Positions 58,065 through 64,000 of a stretch of 64,000 nucleotides of DNA are shown here, piece by piece. A model generated the notes under the pieces. That model had not been told where the DNA came from. It searched no databases and saw only the letters and a program-made list of their open reading frames with translations. The DNA is from Eonycteris spelaea (lineage: Eukaryota > Chordata > Mammalia > Chiroptera > Pteropodidae): contig PUFA01000007.1 in NCBI GenBank assembly GCA_003508835.1, positions 14,035,001 to 14,099,000 on the forward strand. Reading direction: 5' to 3'. Position 1 is the first letter of the stretch; each line of letters starts with the position of its first letter. Position numbers and translations under genes: made by a program.

Positions 58065-58725
58065 CTACACAAAATCTACACACAGATGTTTGCAGCCGCG
58101 TTATTCACAGTTGCCAAAACTTGGACGCAACCGAGCTGCCCTTCAGTAGGAGAATGGATAAACAAACTGTGGTCCATCCAGACAATGGAATATTATTCCG
58201 CGCAAAAAAAATAAATAAATAAAAAATAAACGAGTTAACAAGCCAGGAAAAGGCATGGAAGAAACTTAAGTGAAAGAACTCAACTCGATATGACTACGTA
58301 CTACGGGATTCCAACTATAAGACATTCTGGAAAAGGCAACAACTGTGGAGATGGCAGAACAATCGGTGACTGCCAGGGGCAGGCAGGTAGAGAGGGATGA
58401 ACAAGCAGAGCACGGAAGATTTTTAGAGCAAGAAAAATACTCTGTGTGGGACTATAACGATGGATACATGCCATTGTACATTTGTCCAAACCCGTAGATT
58501 GTACAACACCAAGCGTCACCCCTAATTAAACTACGGAATTTGAAATGATAATGATGTGTCAATATAGGTTCACGGATTGTAAGAAATGTACCCCAGGTCG
58601 AGGATGTTGCTAGCAGAGGAGGCTGTGCCTGCGTGGGGACAGGGGAACATGGGAAGTCTCTGTATGAGCCTCTCAATTTTGCTGTGAACCTAAAACTGCT
58701 CTGAAAAATGAAGTCTATTTAAGAA
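58065..58725 (+). mobile_element. Old L1 LINE 3' end (L1M type), decayed
   Basis: 'tggataaacaaactgtggtc', 'caatggaatattattccgcg', 'gtgactgccaggggcaggca', 'gtgtcaatataggttcacgg' and 'ttgctgtgaacctaaaactg' with 'ctctgaaaaatgaagtctat' reproduce the L1 3' end. An A-rich (AAAT)n patch interrupts it at about 58203-58230. No intact frame. Confidence 0.9.
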
Positions 58726-59049
58726 AATACAGATCTCCAAGCCTCACTCCTGCCTATTTTGATTCAGTACATCTGGGCAGGGCCTAAAACTCTGGGTGTT
58801 TATAGAAGCACTCGGGGGCCTCTGTTGCAGTCAATACCCAGGCTGATGTCTAGTCAGCCTGAACAGTTGCAGTGAAGGACAGCATGCTGTATTTTGCATC
58901 TCGCCACCTTGCCATTGGACAGCTTTGATTATTAGAAGCTCCTCCTCTATGGTGAGCCTAAACCTGTTTCCCTGTAGCTTCTACTCACTGGTTCTTTTTC
59001 TACCCTGTGGACTCATTTAACAGAAACAGTTACCATAGGGCAATGTCAA

Positions 59050-59150
59050 CAGAAATAGTTACCATCGATTGCTTTACGTGAATTATCACGTTGACTCCTC
59101 CCAATACTCTCACAAGGTAGATATTATAACTATTCCTGTAAACCTAAATG

Positions 59151-59218
<68 letters not shown>

Positions 59219-59335
59219 GAGGTCAGAGAGGTTCAGTCATTTACCCAAAGCCAGGCATCTCCTGACTGGCTGAATGGGGAATGGCATACAGCCCTAACCG
59301 AGCAAAGGTGCATGCTCTTAACTACAACGTAACAT
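59050..59335 (-). repeat. MIR SINE (minus) interrupted by (AC)n
   Basis: 'gtgaattatcacgttgactc', 'ctcacaaggtagatattata' before the AC run, and 'gaggtcagagaggttcagtc' with 'atgctcttaactacaacg' after it, in reverse-MIR order. Confidence 0.75.
59153..59216. repeat. (AC)n microsatellite
   Basis: About 32 uninterrupted CA units, the longest in the window. Confidence 0.97.
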
Positions 59336-59689
59336 TTATAATACATGACACCTAACTCCTTCTCCATCTGCCAGCCTTACAGGGACATGAAGGTTGCTCT
59401 CCTTTCTGCCCAGCATTTTCTCTCCCTCAAGTTCCTCACCATCCCACTTGCCGCATTGCAAAGCACTTACATCCCCTTATGATGTGCATCCTAGACTGGA
59501 CACAAACATTCAGGTGGGGTCTGACCACATCCCTGCTGCCAGTCAAGGGCAGGCTTTCTAGAATCTACCCGGAACAGAGGCTTCAGTTCTGCATTAGAAG
59601 AATAAAGGGCAGTAGGTAACTTTACACTTCAGAAAGAAGTTACTGGGGAGTCCTGGTAATAAATAGGGACCAGTGATTGACTTTTATCA

Positions 59690-60175
59690 TGTAGCAGTAG
59701 TAGGCATCATAATGCCACTCCCTCCAAATGCTATGTCCTAATTCCCAGAATCTATGACTATGTCAGTTATATGGAGAAGGGGAATTAAGGTTTCAAGTAA
59801 GGTTGCTAATTAACTGACTTTGAGGTGGAGTTTGTTCTGGATTACCCAAGGACGTGCAATGTTATCACAGGGTCCTTATAAGTGGAAGAAGGAGGCAGGG
59901 GAGAGAGAGAACTAGAGAGAGACTCAGTCCAACATTGCTAGCTTCAAGGAAGGAGCCATGAGCCAAGGACTGTGTGGGCAACTTCTAGAAGCTGGCAAAC
60001 AAGGAAACGGATTCTTCTTTGGAGCAACCTCACTGACACCTTGATTTTAGCCCAGCAAGACCCACTTTGGACTTCTGACTCTAGAATTATAAGAAAATAA
60101 ATTTGTGTTGTTTTAAAATACTTGATTTGTGGTAATTTGTTAGAGTAACAATAGAAAACTAATGTCATACTAGAC
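59690..60175 (+). mobile_element. ERVL-MaLR LTR (MLT1 type), solo, decayed
   Basis: 'caaatgctatgtcctaattc', 'gttctggattacccaaggac', 'cagggtccttataagtggaa', 'ctcactgacaccttgatttt', 'tttggacttctgactctaga' and 'tggtaatttgttagagtaac' with 'aatagaaaactaatgtcat' follow the MLT1 LTR order from end to end. It is a solo LTR with no viral genes. Confidence 0.88.
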
Positions 60176-61529
60176 CCTCACCTAAGTGTTTCTACCTTAT
60201 CCTACCTGATTTTACAATAAGCCTGAGGGGCTAGGTGGTGAACGCTGAGTCTGAGTTTCTTCCTATCAATGTCCACGCCTCTCCTTCTAGCTTCGTCTGG
60301 AGAGGCACGTGCGCAAACACTTGCTTCTCAGCTCCCCTTACTGAGATGTAGGCAGAATTGTTCAGCATCAGCCTTTCTCCCTTCTTCCAGCTTTGAGGGA
60401 GGCGCTAGATAAACACAGGCTGAAGCAACATCTTTCTCTCCTTAGCCAATAACCTGTTTCAAAGGCTGGTCACCATAATGTCTCAATATGACTCCCATCA
60501 ACCCAAGGATAACTTTCAGGTTTCCCAGAGGACTTATGTCCTTCCTTACTTTGGTTCCTTCTAATAAGCCACTAAGTTTGTGTCCCTTGATAAGCCCACT
60601 AAAATATTTAGTCCCTGCTAATTCTACCAGATTGACTGCCCAATTGTGTCTTAACTAGTTCGATATGTTAATTTTACAAGTGACAAACTGAGCCACCCAA
60701 TCACCACTGATGGGTTCTTCTCGCCAGGAAAATTCCTTCTTCAAAGGAGAATGTGCGTTTCTTGCACTGGCGGTTTATAGAGACAGGTGAGTTCATGGCA
60801 CTCGGTGCTGACATGGCAGAGTCCACAGTGGACTGCATCCTCTTTCATTATCCATTAACCCCCCTTTTAACAGCCATTTGCAGTTCATGGTGTTCACTGA
60901 CTGCATTCTTACATTAGACCCTGAAATCTTCATTGACTCTTTTGAATAATCCTCTGGATCCTGCACCTCACATTTTATCACATTCATATTGTTTCCTTAA
61001 TGTCAAAATGTCTTCCCCAACAGATTTTAGACTCTGTGAGTAAAGGGCCTGTATCTATCCCTGGACCCAAGAATTATTAGGTAAGACTTTGTTGAGAGGC
61101 TAATTTTGCAGACACTTGAGATACCCAAGTTTATAGCACCTGGGGGTACCTCTGGCAATAAGTGGTAGGAGCCTTCCCAGCTCAGGCACTGGATGAAAGG
61201 TTCCTCCTGTGGATATGGATGGGGGATGAGACTAAATAAAGCAGGAGGAAAGAAAGTATACAATTCCTTATCCTGGAAGTCTACCAGAAGCCCAACTAAC
61301 TAATGCCTTATGACCTTGCCAAAAGCAACCAGAGCTTCTAATTACCACAACTGGTTACAACTTGACTTATTATGTCCTTCCTGACATCATTCCCACAGCA
61401 CCCCCCCCCACCTTGATATCCCTAGAGGTTGTCCAGTATGTTGGCCATTGGACCATCAACACCACTTCACTCCATGGCAACTGAGGAGAAAGCTCTTCAT
61501 CCCAGATGCTTGGAAAGAAAGGCTCGATC

Positions 61530-61722
61530 TTGCTCAACTTGTAAAATCTTTCTTTTATTTCCAACTGTGCTTTCTTCCTGTCTCAGGGAGTTATCTGGTT
61601 GGGTCGTAAGTCATAACATCGAAACAAGGATCATGTCCTGTCTTTACTTGCATTGCTATAGAATGGCATGAACAATGCCAGGCACCTAATAGGTGTTCAA
61701 TAAAAACTAGTAGATTGAATTA
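61530..61722 (+). repeat. L2 LINE 3' end (plus)
   Basis: 'caaggatcatgtcctgtctt', 'gaacaatgccaggcacctaa' and 'taggtgttcaataaaaacta' with 'gtagattgaatt' are the L2 terminus. Confidence 0.8.
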
Positions 61723-61829
61723 AGTACTAGGACAAAATATAGTCATAGGGGTTAGATAAAATTTAGTGTTTCTTAAAATGAGTTCCATGGCCTCCAAGGA
61801 CATCCTAGGGTTAACTGAGTTAACACTAC

Positions 61830-62091
61830 TACATTCCTCAAAAAATTAAAAATAAAACTACTATCAGATCCAGAAATTCCATTGCTGTGTATTTACCTGA
61901 AGAAAACAAAAACGTTAACTTGACAAGATACATGCACCCCACGTGCATGACAGTATATTTACAATAGCTAAGATACGGAAACAACCTAAGTGTCCATCAA
62001 TAGATGAATAAGTAAAGAAGGTATTTTATATATATACATAAAATACCTTCTTTACTTATTCATCTATTGATGGACACTTAGGTTGTTTCCG

Positions 62092-62124
<33 letters not shown>

Positions 62125-62655
62125 CTGGAATACTATTCAGCCACAAAATAATGAAATCCTGCCATTTGCAAAGACATGGATGAAACTTGAGGGCATTATG
62201 GTAAGTGAAATAATTCAGACAGAGAAAAACAAATATTGTATGATCTCACTTACAAGTGGGATCTAAAAAAAAAATACAGAGAACAGAACAGATTGTTGGT
62301 TGCCAGCAGAGGCAGGCAGTGGGAGGTAGGTGGGTAGGAGAAGTTGGTGAGGGGGTCAGAAAGTACAAACTTCCAGTTATAAAATAAACTGAGTCCAAGA
62401 GCCGTAATGTACAGCACTGCCATACTACCTACTATTATAGTTAATAACACTGTATCACATATTTGAAAGTTGCTGAGAGTAAATCTTAAAAGTTCCCATC
62501 ACAAGAAAAAAATTTTTTGTAACTATGTAAGGTAATGAATGTTAATTAGACTTCTGCAGTGATCACTTTGCAATGTGTATAAATACTGAATCATTATATT
62601 GTGCCCTTGAAATTAATGTAATATTGTGTCAATTATACCTTTTTTAAAAAAAATA
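61830..62655 (+). mobile_element. L1 LINE 3' end, interrupted by a hairpin and (TA)n
   Basis: 'ctatcagatccagaaattcc', 'aacaacctaagtgtccatca', 'tactggaatactattcagcc', 'tgatctcacttacaagtggg', 'ggttgccagcagaggcaggc' and 'gtgcccttgaaattaatgta' give the ORF2 end and 3' UTR, ending in 'ttaaaaaaaataaag'. This is the youngest-looking LINE in the window, of a type seen in non-primate eutherians. A 57-bp inverted copy of its own sequence lies at 62038-62094. Confidence 0.9.
61973..62094. repeat. 57-bp perfect inverted repeat (8-nt loop)
   Basis: Arm 1, 61973-62029, and arm 2, 62038-62094, are exact reverse complements; the loop is 62030-62037. Arm 1 is the normal L1 sequence; arm 2 is the extra inverted copy, placed before the (TA)n run. 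Confidence 0.95.
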
Positions 62656-62879
62656 AAGAAGAACTACACTAGATTCTGCAGAGTTTCCCTTGTTCATAAG
62701 TTGGTGGTAATAGTTCTCTAACTCACATTCTTAATAAATGATACAAATTTTTAAAAAGATGGTTTCTTGGCACTCTCCACTTAGTTTCCTCTGAAAGTGG
62801 CCAGATAGCTCAATTCCTTAACTGTGTGCTACTGAATAGTTTCTTTTACCCATCGGGCTTCATTATCAAGAACAGTACT

Positions 62880-63080
62880 GATTATAATGCTATTAGTTAC
62901 AGAGCATTCTAGCTCTGCAGTAAGTGACTTCCTTTGCTTGATCCTCAAAACAAGTCTATAAGGGGGACGATTATCATCCCCATTTTGCAGACAAGGAAAT
63001 GGAAGGAAGGAACTAATATACCTAAAATCACCCAGCAAGCAGCACAACCACAGAGCTAAGCTGACATCTGTCCAACTCAA
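62880..63080 (-). repeat. MIR SINE (minus)
   Basis: 'gcttgatcctcaaaacaagt', 'cgattatcatccccattttg', 'cagacaaggaaatggaagga' and 'aaaatcacccagcaagcagc' in reverse-MIR order. Confidence 0.88.
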
Positions 63081-63179
63081 GCCCAAGTTTTTTAAAACTA
63101 CATTCAGATAAGTGAACAGTCAATTCGAATACCCTATCCTTGGGTCTGGTCTTTATAACTAACTAGAGCTTAGAGCAGG

Positions 63180-63280
63180 ACTCAGCAAATCACGGTCCAC
63201 TCGATGGCCCATAAAGCCTAAAATATTTTCTATCTGACCCTATGCAGAAAAAGTTTGCTGACTTTTGGCTTAGAGGAATG
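63180..63280 (-). repeat. hAT-type element fragment, related to 32949-33285
   Basis: 'aagcctaaaatattttctat', 'ctgaccctatgcagaaaaag' and 'tttgctgacttttggc' are the reverse complement of the 5' part of the element at 32949. Confidence 0.7.
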
Positions 63281-63289
63281 GTAAACCAC

Positions 63290-64000
63290 ATCCCAAATGC
63301 TCCATTCTGTTTACCGAGTTCTCTGGAGTACTTGGGACCAAAGGATTCTATGACTTGTTTTTTATTCATGAAAATATTTTTTCATTGATTTATGTAAATG
63401 ACCCTAAGTTTTGACAGTTAAAAATAAATTTGAGGAAAAAAGAAATAAAAGCTAAAGAGCTGTGGTTCTGAATATTCACCTCCCGGATCACTGCAGGGCT
63501 ATTGGTTAACCAAAACCCAGGGAGGGTTTTACCAGTCATGAAGAATTTGGCTGACAGGCCTGACCCACTGTAGATAAAGTGCCCACAGGCCCCTCTCTGC
63601 CCGTGTTGATGGGAATTTGAGGAGAACATTCTCATCAGCATGCAGTCAAACTGAAAGCTGTTTAGATGGCTGTGAGCCTGCTAAAGCCAATAAAAACAGT
63701 GACAAAGAGGGTAGTAAGTAAAGCAGTGAGTAACTGTTCATTTTTTTCATTGTTTTTAAATGCAGCAAGAGGTGTTTGGTAATCTTTGTGTAAAACAGAC
63801 ATCTGAGTCATCCCGGCAGCAGGGGGTTGTCAAGTCATAAGACACATGGTGCTCCAGAATCAGGTCTCCCCACCGGCTCAAGGCCGTGCCAGAAATCTTA
63901 GCAACACTAAAGTCACCGCACGACCTAGTCCGGATCCAAAAATCAATGAATCTTTGTGTTCTGACTCCACCGATGTGCCCAAATGCACTGGGTGCACCCT
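63290..64000. other. Intronic sequence without recognised elements
   Basis: No repeat, exon or RNA gene recognised. The last 120 bases are richer in CpG than the neighbourhood but too short to call an island. Confidence 0.4.

Overview
The window is nuclear DNA from a placental mammal. It carries most of one gene on the minus strand: SLC1A2 (EAAT2 / GLT-1), the main astrocytic glutamate transporter. Ten coding exons (2 to 11) can be placed to the base, all with GT-AG splice sites. The coding part of exon 1 (about 17 nt) lies beyond position 64000. The 3' UTR of the main isoform runs off the low-coordinate end. Intact introns rule out a processed pseudogene. Residue numbers are those of human EAAT2 (574 aa), which the exon lengths reproduce except in exon 9.

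Layout from high to low coordinates, following transcription: intron 1 (47286 to the window end), exon 2 (47146-47285), exon 3 (45104-45256), exon 4 (42799-43049), exon 5 (37868-38036), exon 6 (33459-33585), exon 7 (25604-25837), exon 8 (20558-20752), exon 9 (16729-16861), exon 10 (4622-4853, or to 4583 when read through), exon 11 (616-687), then 3' UTR (1-615). Two C-termini are encoded: the canonical 23-residue tail (GLT-1a, exon 11) and a tail ending in the PDZ ligand ETCI, made by reading through the exon 10 donor (GLT-1b).

The most notable observation is in exon 9. It is 133 nt, where the flanking exon phases and the conserved protein need 135. Two bases are missing at codon 438, in the HP2 gate. 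As written, the protein would shift frame and stop early in exon 10. Everything else in the gene is intact, so an error in the sequence is the first explanation to test, but a real allele cannot be excluded from sequence alone. Other points: loss of the second N-glycosylation site (N216), a GA/CT microsatellite serving as the exon 8 polypyrimidine tract, and a 57-bp perfect hairpin inside an L1 fragment.

The remainder (about 97%) is intronic DNA with old eutherian repeats: MIR, L2, old L1, MaLR LTRs, MER5-like and other hAT elements, and many microsatellites. I saw no Alu, rodent B1/B2 or ruminant BovA-type SINEs. This argues against a higher primate, murid rodent or ruminant but does not name the species. 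I found no second protein-coding gene, RNA gene, CRISPR array or novel multi-gene system.
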